From NCBI RefSeq assembly GCF_000309385.1, contig NZ_JH976537.1:5315950-5378917 (forward strand): a DNA stretch of 62,968 nt, given 5' to 3'. The stretch's first letter is position 1. Each line of letters begins with the position of its first letter. A program made the translations under genes and the position numbers. Under the pieces are notes generated by a model. The model ran no database searches, was not told the DNA's origin, and saw only the letters and a program-made list of their open reading frames with translations. This DNA is from Nodosilinea nodulosa PCC 7104. Lineage in GTDB: Bacteria; Cyanobacteriota; Cyanobacteriia; Phormidesmidales; Phormidesmidaceae. Shown here piece by piece: positions 43,587-51,847 of the stretch.

Positions 43587-43716
43587 CTAGTAGACCGCGG
43601 CGCAGGTGGGGCGGCTATTTCCAATCGCGAGGGAGTGGGGGAGTGGGGGAGTGGGCAGCAAGGGAGAGCCAAGCGAGTTGGGATAGTCGGTATATTTCAG
43701 CCTTCGAGTACTGGGC
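43587..43716 (+). repeat. Interspersed repeat, copy B, with octamer tract
   Basis: CTAGTAGACCGCGGCGCAGG through CGAGTACTGGGC parallels copy A at 31432-31544. The purine-rich centre is longer here (GGGAGTGGGGGAGTGGGGGA plus flank), based on a GTGGGGGA octamer. Flanks such as CCAAGCGAG, TAGTCGG and TATATTTC/CATATTTC are shared. Confidence 0.8.
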
Positions 43717-43734
43717 TGGCGCGATCGCCCCATC

Positions 43735-43788
43735 ACCTCCATCACCCCCATCGCCCTATCGCTCCATCACCCCATCGCCCCCATTGAC
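43735..43788 (+). repeat. CATCACC/CATCGCC minisatellite-like stretch
   Basis: Degenerate tandem units CCATCACC, CCATCGCC, CTATCGCT and CCATCACC run between repeat copy B and the ureD stop codon. No ORF uses it. Confidence 0.6.
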
Positions 43789-43795
43789 AGAAGCA

Positions 43796-44650
43796 CTACT
43801 GCGGCCACAGCCGCGATACCGCAGCGGCCCGCCCCAGGTAGTGGGGTCGCAGATGCTGCCAAACGGCCACAAACCAGCGGCGGGCCGCCTGGCTAGAGGG
43901 GCCACGGTAGCGGCAGAGGAGGCCCGACTGTAGGCGAGTAACCCCAATATCGCCGGGCTGGTCGGTGGGCCACAGCTGCCGTAGGGCTTCCACCTGGGCG
44001 GCATCAGGGCTATGGCCGAGGATCGCGAAGCTGCCCGCCACCGGCTGCCCGGCCAGACCGTTGGGGCTGCCCAAGGGCCTGCTGCCGCCGCTCAACCGCT
44101 GGCGATCGAGCCACAGGGGCCGGTCGGTTTGCCAGACCTCTAGCTGCGATCGCCACTGCCCCTGCTCAAAGGTTTCGCCCCTGGCGCTGCGGCCAAAGCG
44201 AGTGATGTCCCAACCGGCCCAAATTGCCCCTGGGGCCAGGTTGACCCGCAGCTGCTGGCGGTAGTGGGCGCCGTTAAACACGATGGTTTCCTGGGGCATC
44301 CACTCCAGACAGCTGCCGGGGGCCAGGGTAATGGTGATCTGGTGACTGGCCAGGGCTTCGGCGCTGCTGCCGTAGACCTTGCTGGCGGCAGCCGTAGTCA
44401 CCAGCGCCTGGGCCTGGGCGGCCAGGGTCAGCCGCACCTCCAGGCTGTCTCCCCCCACCAGGCCCCCGGCGGTGTGCACCAGCACCGTATGGCAGAGGTC
44501 CGCGCCCTCGGGGTAGAGGGGGCGCTGCACCCGCAGGGGGGCGCGAGTGTAGGTGTGAGTCGGCACACACCGACCCGACTCAAGGGCGTAGCTGAGGTGG
44601 GCCATGCCCAGCCATCCCCTTTGCTCTTGGGGCAACGGCACCATAGCCAC
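43796..44650 (-). CDS. ureD: Urease accessory protein UreD (UreH)
   Basis: 284 residues. UreD scaffolds delivery of nickel to apo-urease with UreF and UreG. Family features: LHTAGGLVGGD-type motif seen as VHTAGGLVGGDSLEV, ALVTTAAASKVYGS, GSCLEWMPQETIVFNGAHYRQ, and WAGWDITRFGRSARGE. The GTG at 44650 directly abuts the stop of the DUF3318 gene, with ATG 44644 as an alternative; the two are coupled. No ureABC genes flank it here, although cyanobacterial ureD is often linked to ureABC; the enzyme genes must be elsewhere or absent. Confidence 0.93.
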   Translation of the reverse strand: MAMVPLPQEQRGWLGMAHLSYALESGRCVPTHTYTRAPLRVQRPLYPEGADLCHTVLVHTAGGLVGGDSLEVRLTLAAQAQALVTTAAASKVYGSSAEALASHQITITLAPGSCLEWMPQETIVFNGAHYRQQLRVNLAPGAIWAGWDITRFGRSARGETFEQGQWRSQLEVWQTDRPLWLDRQRLSGGSRPLGSPNGLAGQPVAGSFAILGHSPDAAQVEALRQLWPTDQPGDIGVTRLQSGLLCRYRGPSSQAARRWFVAVWQHLRPHYLGRAAAVSRLWPQ

Positions 44651-45265
44651 CTAGCGCCGGTAGCCCTCGGACACTGAAAACTCTGAGCGCCCCGTCTGGG
44701 TGCGCAGGTTTTGGCAGCGAATTAGCTCGTTGACGGTCAGCACCTGCCGCCCTTCCAGCGGCGGCACGGCTTCAATGGCGCGAATGAGAGCCGCTGCGGC
44801 ATCGGCCTGGCTGTAGCCGCGCCGACAGGCTACCTGCACCGCCTTGTCGTCGGCGGCAATGTCGGTTTGGGGGCCGGTGACCCCGCGCCAAATCTGCCAT
44901 CCGGCCAGGGCGGTGACCCCGGCGGCAGCCACCACCCCTACCGCATCGCCCTGAAATAGCTCGACGACGCCCCCAGCCAGCCCCGCCCCGGCCAGGGCCT
45001 GGTACCAGTTGGGCTTGAGCACGTTGGCCAGGGTGACCCAGCACACGGTGCGCAGAAACAGCAGGTCGCGATCGCTGACCGCCAGCCGGTGCCACAGGTC
45101 GAGGTTGATAGAGACCGTGTGGGCCTGCTGCCAGGGGCGCGGCAACTCAGCCTTGATCACCTTAAGCTGGCGATCGTTGAGCATTAGCTTGGTTTTCATG
45201 CGGGCGGTGGCGGGCATGAGCTCCCGCAGTCGGCCAATCTCTGCGTTGGGGTTAACCACGGTCAA
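44651..45265 (-). CDS. DUF3318 domain protein
   Basis: 204 residues. The DUF3318 pattern is visible: EIGRLRELMPATARMKTKL, RPWQQAHTVSINLDLWHRL, DRDLLFLRTVCWV. One or two hydrophobic segments (about 95-135) suggest a membrane or thylakoid location. The family is nearly restricted to cyanobacteria and plastid-bearing eukaryotes, and its role is unknown. The start is TTG 45265 or GTG 45259. The stop abuts the ureD start, so it heads a two-gene unit, an unexpected pairing. Confidence 0.8.
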   Translation of the reverse strand: MTVVNPNAEIGRLRELMPATARMKTKLMLNDRQLKVIKAELPRPWQQAHTVSINLDLWHRLAVSDRDLLFLRTVCWVTLANVLKPNWYQALAGAGLAGGVVELFQGDAVGVVAAAGVTALAGWQIWRGVTGPQTDIAADDKAVQVACRRGYSQADAAAALIRAIEAVPPLEGRQVLTVNELIRCQNLRTQTGRSEFSVSEGYRR

Positions 45266-45341
45266 ACCATCCCAAAAATCACCCCTAAGCCTACCATTTT
45301 CAAGGGCTAGAAAGTGTGGGGTGCCGGGGCAAACCCCAGGC

Positions 45342-45539
45342 TCAGCGCAGGCCCAGCCAGCTAAAAAAGGTTTGGCCAGTGACCAGCTCTAGCAGCAGCA
45401 GCGCCGCAAAGCCCACCATGGCAAACCGCCCGTTGATGCGCTCGGCATAGCGAGTCCAGCCAAAGGCAGGGGCAGGTTCGGCTGGGGTCGTCACGGCTTC
45501 AGCATCCAGCGGAGCAGAGGAATCAGGATCTGAGGTCAT
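45342..45539 (-). CDS. High-light-inducible protein (Hli/Scp, one-helix LHC-like)
   Basis: 65 residues from ATG 45539; TTG 45566 would add nine. An N-terminal acidic, Ala/Pro-rich stretch precedes the single LHC-like helix [20 protein letters not shown] (about 33-52). It carries the ExxNGR chlorophyll-binding motif and is followed by [11 protein letters not shown]. Such thylakoid proteins bind chlorophyll and carotenoid and protect photosystem assembly under excess light. The promoter was not identified; no HLR1 element was recognised. The following gene encodes a small one-helix protein on the same strand. Confidence 0.9.
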   Translation of the reverse strand: MTSDPDSSAPLDAEAVTTPAEPAPAFGWTRYAERINGRFAMVGFAALLLLELVTGQTFFSWLGLR

Positions 45540-45605
45540 GGGCAAGTTGAGAATTTTAGAAAACAACGTATGGAAATCTTACTCCCAAAAACTGGCACTT
45601 AAATA

Positions 45606-45758
45606 TTAATCCTTGCGGATTTTGAAGCCTTCTTTGAGATAGTCTGTAATGGCTTCAGCGAGCTTTTCATCGACGGTTTTCTTCTTAGGTGCAGGTGGAA
45701 ACAGCGTCGCATTGGTCCATACGATGAAGACCAAAACGAGAATAATGGTAAGTTCCAT
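45606..45758 (-). CDS. 50-residue single-helix membrane peptide
   Basis: Translating the minus strand from ATG 45758 gives a 50-residue protein ending at TAA 45606. An N-terminal hydrophobic helix (MELTIILVLVFIVWTN) is followed by FPPAPKKKTVDEKLAEA and an amphipathic tail ending GFKIRKD. The positive-inside rule places the tail in the cytoplasm or stroma side. It lies 67 bp upstream of the Hli gene on the same strand and may be co-transcribed. Such small helices often assist photosystem or electron-transport complexes, but no family was recognised. Confidence 0.6.
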   Translation of the reverse strand: MELTIILVLVFIVWTNATLFPPAPKKKTVDEKLAEAITDYLKEGFKIRKD

Positions 45759-45977
45759 AATGACTATTGTGACTAAGTTTCAGGGATCCAATTCGGGCGG
45801 CTGCAATTAATAACTGCGGATCGCTGCTCCATACAGCCAGCTACAGAGAAGCAGCCGCAGATTCCGGAAATGAATTGCCCAAACTATATCGAAAGATTCT
45901 GAAATGGAACGTCTATTTTGCCTATTTTTTCCCAGCGCCTAAAAGTGATGTAGCAGTGATGTAGCGATGAGTTAGCT

Positions 45978-46697
45978 CTAGGCGATAGGGCGGGGCAGCC
46001 TCAGCCCCAGGTGGGTGTTGGGGTTGTCGGCGGAGCTGAAGGACTCCAGGACCGCGCCCAGGTGGGGAACGAGGCGCGCCACTAGCTGGTAGCGAAACTC
46101 CGGTGACAGGGCGGCGGCGGCGGGGGCGATCGCCTCCCCAGCGTTGGCCCCCAGGTGCAAAACAACTTCATCTGCGGCGGGGTCGTCGGCCACGGTGAGG
46201 CTAATTTGGGGGCTACCCTGGGCCAGCGCCGCTTCAATGAGCATGACCAGCCCCTGCTCCAGCCAGGTGGCGTCGGTCTGGACAGCCAGACTGGACTCGA
46301 CTGGCCCCAGACTAAAGCGGCAGTGGCGGTTGATGCACTGCATTTCGATCCGGCGCTGCACGCGGGTCAGCAGGGGTTCTAAAAAGGTGGGCTGGAGCCT
46401 GGGTTGAACGGTGCCAATGTCGAGCTTGGAGAGGGCGATTAGCAGATCGAGGTTTTTGAGCACCGTTTGAATGGTCTGGTTGGCCTGGGCAATAAACTCC
46501 CGCTCTTCGGCAGGATTTTCGCACAGGTCCTCCAGAATTAGCTGATGCAGGCTAATAATTTGATTGATAGGGGCTCGCAACTCGTGGGAGGCGGTGCCCA
46601 GAAAAGCCGCCTGGTGCTGGGCCTGGTGCAGCAGGCGATCGTAGGCCAGCTGTAGGGTGGCCAGATCGGTAAAGTCTTGACCCTGGGGGTAGTCCAT
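45978..46697 (-). CDS. HisKA-domain protein with degenerate ATPase domain
   Basis: 239 residues. The dimerisation/phosphoacceptor domain is clear: FLGTASHELRAPINQIISL with the phospho-His at about residue 38. The following region (about 100-235) has the length and rough secondary structure of a HATPase domain, but I cannot find the N, G1 (DxGxG) or G2 boxes. The C terminus LGLRLPRP keeps only the end pattern. It may be phosphorylated in trans, act as a phosphotransfer scaffold, or simply be decaying. ATG 46697 is the start. No response regulator is adjacent. Confidence 0.75.
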   Translation of the reverse strand: MDYPQGQDFTDLATLQLAYDRLLHQAQHQAAFLGTASHELRAPINQIISLHQLILEDLCENPAEEREFIAQANQTIQTVLKNLDLLIALSKLDIGTVQPRLQPTFLEPLLTRVQRRIEMQCINRHCRFSLGPVESSLAVQTDATWLEQGLVMLIEAALAQGSPQISLTVADDPAADEVVLHLGANAGEAIAPAAAALSPEFRYQLVARLVPHLGAVLESFSSADNPNTHLGLRLPRPIA

Positions 46698-46768
46698 AAA
46701 AGTGGAGTGATGCGGTAGAGGAGGTACGCCATTGCTAGCCTACGCCCTTAGGAGCAACCGGGCAGTTT

Positions 46769-47431
46769 TTAGGGATGGGCATTTTGGGTATCGGCCTCGA
46801 TCGCAGAGCCAGGTAGATGTACCGCGCCCGACCGCAGCAGTTCCCAGCCGCCGCCCTGCCAGCGGACCACGGTGGAGGGCAGCCCCGACCCCTGGGGCTC
46901 GCTGGGGGGAATTTTCGTGCCGATCATTTCATAGATCTCGGCCTGCGCCTGGGGAGAGAGGGTAAATACCTGGGGAAAGTGAGCCTCGATCGCCGCCATG
47001 GTTTCCAGCGGGGGCTGGCCCGAGCGGTTGGCGCTGGTGGTGGCCAGGGGGCCGGTGTGGGTCAGCAGATGAAGGGCCAGGGGATGGTCGGGCACCCGCA
47101 GGCCAACGGTGCCGGTTTGCTGCGGGTTCATGGCCGGGGGCAGGCGATCGCTGGCGGGCAGCACCAGGGTTAGCGCGCCGGGCCAGTGGCGGCGGGCGAT
47201 CGCCTGCCACTGGGCCAAGTCGGCCTCACTACCCGCCATGTAGGGGCGCAGTGAGGCCAGGCTGGCCCCCATCAAAATCAGGGGCTTGTCGGGACGGCGA
47301 GACTTGGCGGTGTAGATGCGATCGCCCGCCTCGGGGCGCGCCGCCAGGGCCGGGACGGTGTCGGTCGGGAAGCTGACTAGCTCGCCAGCACCCACCGCCG
47401 CAACCAATTCTGCCAGAGACACGTGGGGCAT
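46769..47431 (-). CDS. tsaC: L-threonylcarbamoyladenylate synthase (Sua5/YrdC family)
   Basis: 220 residues. Makes threonylcarbamoyl-AMP from threonine, bicarbonate and ATP for t6A37 of ANN-decoding tRNAs. YrdC fold motifs: VSFPTDTVPALAARPEAGDR, then IYTAKSRRPDKPLILM (Lys/Arg binding site), WPGALTLVLPASDRLP, TVGLRVPDHPLALHLL and TTSANRSGQPP. It lacks the extra Sua5 C-terminal domain, so it is of TsaC length plus a short tail. Cyanobacteria often have two YrdC-type genes; whether this is the main one is unknown. Confidence 0.92.
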   Translation of the reverse strand: MPHVSLAELVAAVGAGELVSFPTDTVPALAARPEAGDRIYTAKSRRPDKPLILMGASLASLRPYMAGSEADLAQWQAIARRHWPGALTLVLPASDRLPPAMNPQQTGTVGLRVPDHPLALHLLTHTGPLATTSANRSGQPPLETMAAIEAHFPQVFTLSPQAQAEIYEMIGTKIPPSEPQGSGLPSTVVRWQGGGWELLRSGAVHLPGSAIEADTQNAHP

Positions 47432-47604
47432 GGGATGACGTTTGGGGCCTAGGGTGCACTATAGAGCAAATTCTCTCTGGACTGTAACCCGTACCCCCTG
47501 CGGGTAGCACCCCCCCTAACCAGCCCCCGCCCGCCGCTTCACAATGGAGACTGTCCGCCAGTGAGCCATGCGTCTCGCTGCCCTACGGCTTGAGCAATCT
47601 TCCC

Positions 47605-48015
47605 ATGACCCAAATTCACGATTCCGATCCCAAGACCAGGGATCTCAGCGCTGCCGCCCTCAACAGCAAGGGCTGCGCCCTCTGCGCCCAGAACCAGTTT
47701 GACCAGGCCCTGGCGGCCTTTGATCAGGCCCTGGCCCTCGATGGCGCTTTCTGCACCGCCTGGAACAATCGCGCCAATGCCCTCTGCGGCCTCCACCGCC
47801 AGGCCGAGGCCCTGGCCTCCTACGATCGCGCCGTAGCGCTCAACCCCCACTACCACCAGGCCTGGTTCAACCGGGGCAAGCTGCTGGCCGACCTGGGGGC
47901 CTACGGCAATGCGGTGGAGTCCTACGATCGCGCGATCGCCCTGGTGGCAGACCCGGTCTACCTCCACGCCCGCGCCGATATCTGGGTCAAAAAACAGCTC
48001 ATCGCTACGGTTTAG
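47605..48015 (+). CDS. Tetratricopeptide repeat protein
   Basis: 136 residues from ATG 47605; TTG 47590 is also possible. About three TPR units: ALNSKGCALCAQNQFDQALA, then AWNNRANALCGLHRQAEALA, then AWFNRGKLLADLGAYGNAVE. TPR arrays form protein-binding superhelices. No signal peptide or other domain occurs. It is a small cytosolic adaptor with unknown partners, ended by its own strong terminator. Confidence 0.8.
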   Translation: MTQIHDSDPKTRDLSAAALNSKGCALCAQNQFDQALAAFDQALALDGAFCTAWNNRANALCGLHRQAEALASYDRAVALNPHYHQAWFNRGKLLADLGAYGNAVESYDRAIALVADPVYLHARADIWVKKQLIATV

Positions 48016-48040
48016 CGATCGGTTTAGCGATCGCCCTCCG

Positions 48041-48070
48041 AGGCCGCAGAATAGAGGTTCTGCGGCCTTT
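48041..48070. terminator. Terminator between the TPR and GT39 genes
   Basis: A perfect 11-bp stem, AGGCCGCAGAA / TTCTGCGGCCT, closes a 6-nt TAGAGG loop and is followed by TT on the plus strand. It lies between convergent stops at 48015 and 48087 and probably serves both. Confidence 0.7.
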
Positions 48071-48086
48071 CCCTGAAGCCCTGTGG

Positions 48087-49790
48087 TTAGCCCCGGGGCA
48101 CTGCCTCCGGCACCACCGGAGCCTGCACCAGCTGCCAGTCTCCCACCGTGGCAATCACCTCGTAGCCCTCGGCCAGGGGCAGGGCAGCCGCCTGCACCCA
48201 GGCGTACCCCAGCGAAGGAATTTGGCTCCAGTTGCCCAGGGGTTTACCCAGGTGCGGGGTGTAGACCGTCAGCAAAACGGGAATGCGATCGCGGCTCGGC
48301 TGCACCATGTACACCGGGTTGTGGGCCAGAGCTTCTGCCACCGGCGGCGGTTGCAGGGCCTGCGCCACATCGGCGCCATAGTTGCCAAACAGGCCCGTGG
48401 CAAAGGCCGCCATCACCGCCAGCCACGGCCCCAGCAGCCACCCCCACTGCCACAGCCGCTGCTGCGCCTGGCTCACTCGCCCCCAGCGGTTGAGGGCCAT
48501 CAGCCAGGGCAGCAGCAGCCCCAGCCCGCCCGCCACGCCCAGCCAGCCGTAGGGGCGCAGATCGGCGGCAATCAGCTCGCCGGGGGTAATCAGCAGGGCG
48601 GCCCCAGTCGACATCAGCAAAATGCCCCCCACCCCCGCCGCCCAGCTGAGGCCCACCGCCACCCGGTAGCGGCGAGCAGCCCTGGAGCGAAACAGCCGCC
48701 CCAGGTGATTTAGCCCCACCGCCGCCAGCAGAGCAACGAAGGGATAGACCAGCAAATCCTCAGAACCCGCGCGCGCGGGTGTCAGGCACAGCAGCCCTAC
48801 CAGCACGGTCGGGTACCCCAGCCAGAGCGTGCGGCGGCCCAGGCGGCGATCGCGGCCCACCAGCCAGGCCCCCACCAGGGCAAACCCCAGCCACGGAAAG
48901 GTCACCAGGGGCAAATGCCCCAGGGAGTAGAAGCCCCCGGCGGTAGCCCCCCAGGACGACTGAAACACCCCTTGGGGAACCGTTGGCCCGTCGACCCGCC
49001 CCAGCTGATCGGTGAAGTGAGCCGCAAGCTGACCCAGGGGCAGATCGCCGTAGCGGGCCACGGCCCGGCCCAGCCAGATGGCCGTGGGAACAGCGCCAAA
49101 AACCAGGCCGTAGTACAGGCCAATGTTGGTCAGGTGGCGGTGGGTTCTGTGGCCCCAGACCAGGTAGGGCAAGAGCGCCACCAGGGGCAACACCGCGATC
49201 GCGCCCCCGACCAAAAAACCAAAGCTCAGGGCCAGACCCGCCACCAGGCCCCAGCCGATGCGCTGGGCGGGCTGATCTTCGCTGTGCAGCAGTGCCCAGA
49301 CCGCCAGCAAACTCAGGCTCACCAGCAGCGCATCGGGGGTAGCCAGCTTGGCCGCCTGCATCCACAGGGGCATAACCGCAAAAATTCCCGCCCCCCAGAG
49401 TCCTACCTGGGGCGAGCCGGTCGGCTGAGTCAACCGCTGGCCCAGCCGCCAGGTCAGCCAGATCGCAGCCCCGGCGGCGACCATGCTGGGCAGCCGCGCC
49501 GCCAGCTCGCTACGACCAAACCAGTGGTAGCTCAGGGCGATTAAATAGTGCAGTCCGGGCAGGCGATCGAACTGGGGCGTGCCCCACCAGCCCAGGCCAA
49601 TCCAATCGTTGTAGGTGAGCATGTCCCAGGCCTGCTGGGCGTAGATGCCCTCCCGGGGGGCCAGCAGGCTTTGCGGGAGGCGGTTGAGCAGCAGCAGCGG
49701 AGCCACCCACAGCAGCAGCCACAGCCAGGGCTGCCGCCTCAACCGCCAAAATAGCCGGTAAATGGGCTTGTAGATGTCGTTGGGTACCAT
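48087..49790 (-). CDS. Glycosyltransferase family 39 / ArnT-like membrane protein
   Basis: 567 residues from ATG 49790; upstream in-frame codons lack homology. It has about eleven hydrophobic helices. The first loop LAPREGIYAQQAWDMLTYND, then FDRLPGLHYLIALSYHWFG, then ELAARLPSMVAAGAAIWLTW match the polyprenol-phosphate-sugar GT-C transferases (PMT_2/ArnT). These move a sugar from a lipid carrier to protein, lipid A or polysaccharide on the periplasmic side. The acceptor is unknown. The promoter lies in the 214-bp divergent gap shared with exbD. Confidence 0.85.
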   Translation of the reverse strand: MVPNDIYKPIYRLFWRLRRQPWLWLLLWVAPLLLLNRLPQSLLAPREGIYAQQAWDMLTYNDWIGLGWWGTPQFDRLPGLHYLIALSYHWFGRSELAARLPSMVAAGAAIWLTWRLGQRLTQPTGSPQVGLWGAGIFAVMPLWMQAAKLATPDALLVSLSLLAVWALLHSEDQPAQRIGWGLVAGLALSFGFLVGGAIAVLPLVALLPYLVWGHRTHRHLTNIGLYYGLVFGAVPTAIWLGRAVARYGDLPLGQLAAHFTDQLGRVDGPTVPQGVFQSSWGATAGGFYSLGHLPLVTFPWLGFALVGAWLVGRDRRLGRRTLWLGYPTVLVGLLCLTPARAGSEDLLVYPFVALLAAVGLNHLGRLFRSRAARRYRVAVGLSWAAGVGGILLMSTGAALLITPGELIAADLRPYGWLGVAGGLGLLLPWLMALNRWGRVSQAQQRLWQWGWLLGPWLAVMAAFATGLFGNYGADVAQALQPPPVAEALAHNPVYMVQPSRDRIPVLLTVYTPHLGKPLGNWSQIPSLGYAWVQAAALPLAEGYEVIATVGDWQLVQAPVVPEAVPRG

Positions 49791-50004
49791 GGGCAAAGGC
49801 TCCCGCTCCCGGTTTGGGATGTTTGGGGGGTGTCTGGGGGCGATCGCACCGCCTGATTTGCGCCAGCCACCACTGCCCCTGACCACCCCAGGTTGGCCCT
49901 ATACTAATGGCATTCCCAGAAGTCGGCGAACGGCTTTTACTCCCATTCCGCACAGCCCAATGCTGGAGCTGATCAGGACTTCATCTTTTCACTCCATCTT
50001 GTCT

Positions 50005-50439
50005 ATGAGTGCCATGCGTTCCCGTCGTCGTCGTCAGGTCAAGTCCCAGGTTCCCGAGGTCAACCTCGTCCCCATGATGGACGTTCTGATGACGGTGCTG
50101 ACCTTTTTCATCATTATTTCGATGAGCCTTACCGGGCAGCAGTTGCTAAACGTGCGCCTGCCCCAGTCGGTATCTGAGGGCGGCAAAGTCGCAGAACCCC
50201 AGGTGGTGCAGATCGACGCCCTCGTGGTGGGGCTCGACAAAGACGGCAACCTGGTGCTAGACAACGAACCCATTACCTTTAACCAGCTCAGCCAGCGGGT
50301 GCGCACCTACTTTGCCCAGCACCCCGACGGCAAGCTAGTGCTAAAGGCCGATCGCGAGCTGACCTACCGCGAAGTCTCCGGTCTGCTCATCGATCTGCGC
50401 AGCATTGGCGGCAACCGGGTATCGCTGGCCGTAGAGTGA
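50005..50439 (+). CDS. Biopolymer transport protein ExbD/TolR family
   Basis: 144 residues from ATG 50005. A basic N-terminal patch (MSAMRSRRRRQVKSQ) precedes VNLVPMMDVLMTVLTFFIII, the single TM helix with the conserved Asp that conducts protons. The periplasmic domain follows, ending VSGLLIDLRSIGGNRVSLAV. ExbD/TolR works with ExbB/TolQ to energise outer-membrane processes. No exbB/tolQ or tonB gene is adjacent, which is unusual. Upstream in-frame Met codons exist, but family alignment favours this start. Confidence 0.88.
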   Translation: MSAMRSRRRRQVKSQVPEVNLVPMMDVLMTVLTFFIIISMSLTGQQLLNVRLPQSVSEGGKVAEPQVVQIDALVVGLDKDGNLVLDNEPITFNQLSQRVRTYFAQHPDGKLVLKADRELTYREVSGLLIDLRSIGGNRVSLAVE

Positions 50440-50462
50440 TCGCGCCGCGTCGGGCACAGCGA

Positions 50463-51806
50463 CTAAACCGCAAAGCCGGTCTTTTGCTTTCGCTTGTTTT
50501 TTGACTTCTTCTTGGAGGAGTTTTGGCCGACTTCCTGAAGCGCTTCTTGAAACAGGTCGTTTAGATGAATCGGCACGCTGGCAATTTCTGGAAGCTTTGG
50601 CTCCAGGGGCTTATCAGCCTGGGCCAAAACATTGTCTAAGTCGGCTACCGTCAGGTCTGAACGGTTGAGAACTCGCCCCAGGGACGCCATCAGTGCGTCC
50701 GGGTTTTCTGCCGCAAGACGGTGCCAGACGTAGGCATTTACCGCGTCTTCTTTGAGATATTTCTGAACTATCTGATCCAGCTTTTGCTGATTGTCCCCAT
50801 CGGTTGCCTCAGCCAGCTGGGTGAGGCGCTGGTAGTCTTTTAAGAACGTCTGCCCCCAGCGGGGATGGACAAACACGGTAACGGCTTCCGCCCGGCGCAG
50901 ATCGTCGGGCAGGTTAATCGAAGGCATCACCATTTTGAGCGCCTTTTTGCTGCTCAAAAGGCGGTTTACCTGTTTCCCGTCTTCACCGAGGGACTCCATA
51001 GAATCGGCCAGCTCTTGCTCAGAAATACCGGCCTGGTCGGCCAGCTCCTGGAGAGACTTCGACCCGTCAATACCGGCTTCTTCCCACTGGCGCTGGGTGG
51101 TGACCTCTTGATATTCTTGCAGCTTTTTGTTCAGCTCGTACCCCGACAGGGTGAGCTGATCCTGGCCAAAAAAGTCAACAAAATCGCGATGGAAACGCTC
51201 TACCGATGCCCAGGCCTCCTCTAAAAGCTCAGGCGCATCGCCGTAGAGATAGTTGGGAAACCAGTTCTTAAAGTTACCGATCGCAACGGCCAGCTTGGGC
51301 TTGCCCAGCTTGCCCAGCAGCATCAGCGGCCCCGAAAAGGTCCAAACCTCAGGGGCAATTGGCAGCAGACGGGTGACAATGATTTCCCCTAGGCTCAGTC
51401 GGGCCAACTCTTCCGCCGATTGCAGGCCGCTGGGCTCTACCCAGTAGCGCTTTTCGGTGAGCCAGTTCATCAACTCATAGCGGTCTGTGGCTACTTGAAG
51501 GACCACAAACAGGCCGTTAAAGGTTTTTTCCCAGTCTTTGAGCAGAGCGCGATCGCCCTGGGGCAGATCGGGCTGATTTTCTATAAAAATATCCAGTACC
51601 GATTGACCAGCTACCAGTCCCTCGGTCAAAAACATATCGATGGCCAGCGCCGAGCGGTTAATTCCCTGCAAGTTGGTGGCTGACCAGTGCTTTAGGCGAT
51701 CGGCGCTGTAGCTTTCCAATGCTGTGGCCAGAGGGCCATCGGCAGCTAAAACAAAATCGTGCAGCGCCTGCTTTAAATCTTCAGATCGCTTTGACTGATC
51801 GCTCAC
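50463..51806 (-). CDS. Hypothetical cytoplasmic protein, 447 residues
   Basis: Not recognised. From GTG 51806 (MSDQSKRSEDLKQALHDFVL); GTG 51824 would add six residues. It is soluble, helical and charged. Features: a helix-turn-helix-like element (SLQELADQAGISEQELADSM, about 275-294), Asp/Glu-rich helices, and a strongly basic tail (SSKKKSKNKRKQKTG). The basic tail and the HTH-like segment hint at nucleic-acid or ribosome contact, but that is guesswork. It converges with exbD, with 23 bp between stops. A perfect 11-bp dyad lies 40 bp upstream of its start. Confidence 0.6.
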   Translation of the reverse strand: MSDQSKRSEDLKQALHDFVLAADGPLATALESYSADRLKHWSATNLQGINRSALAIDMFLTEGLVAGQSVLDIFIENQPDLPQGDRALLKDWEKTFNGLFVVLQVATDRYELMNWLTEKRYWVEPSGLQSAEELARLSLGEIIVTRLLPIAPEVWTFSGPLMLLGKLGKPKLAVAIGNFKNWFPNYLYGDAPELLEEAWASVERFHRDFVDFFGQDQLTLSGYELNKKLQEYQEVTTQRQWEEAGIDGSKSLQELADQAGISEQELADSMESLGEDGKQVNRLLSSKKALKMVMPSINLPDDLRRAEAVTVFVHPRWGQTFLKDYQRLTQLAEATDGDNQQKLDQIVQKYLKEDAVNAYVWHRLAAENPDALMASLGRVLNRSDLTVADLDNVLAQADKPLEPKLPEIASVPIHLNDLFQEALQEVGQNSSKKKSKNKRKQKTGFAV

Positions 51807-51847
51807 AGAGTACCCCAACAGCACAACAACAGGTCACAAAAAGCAGA

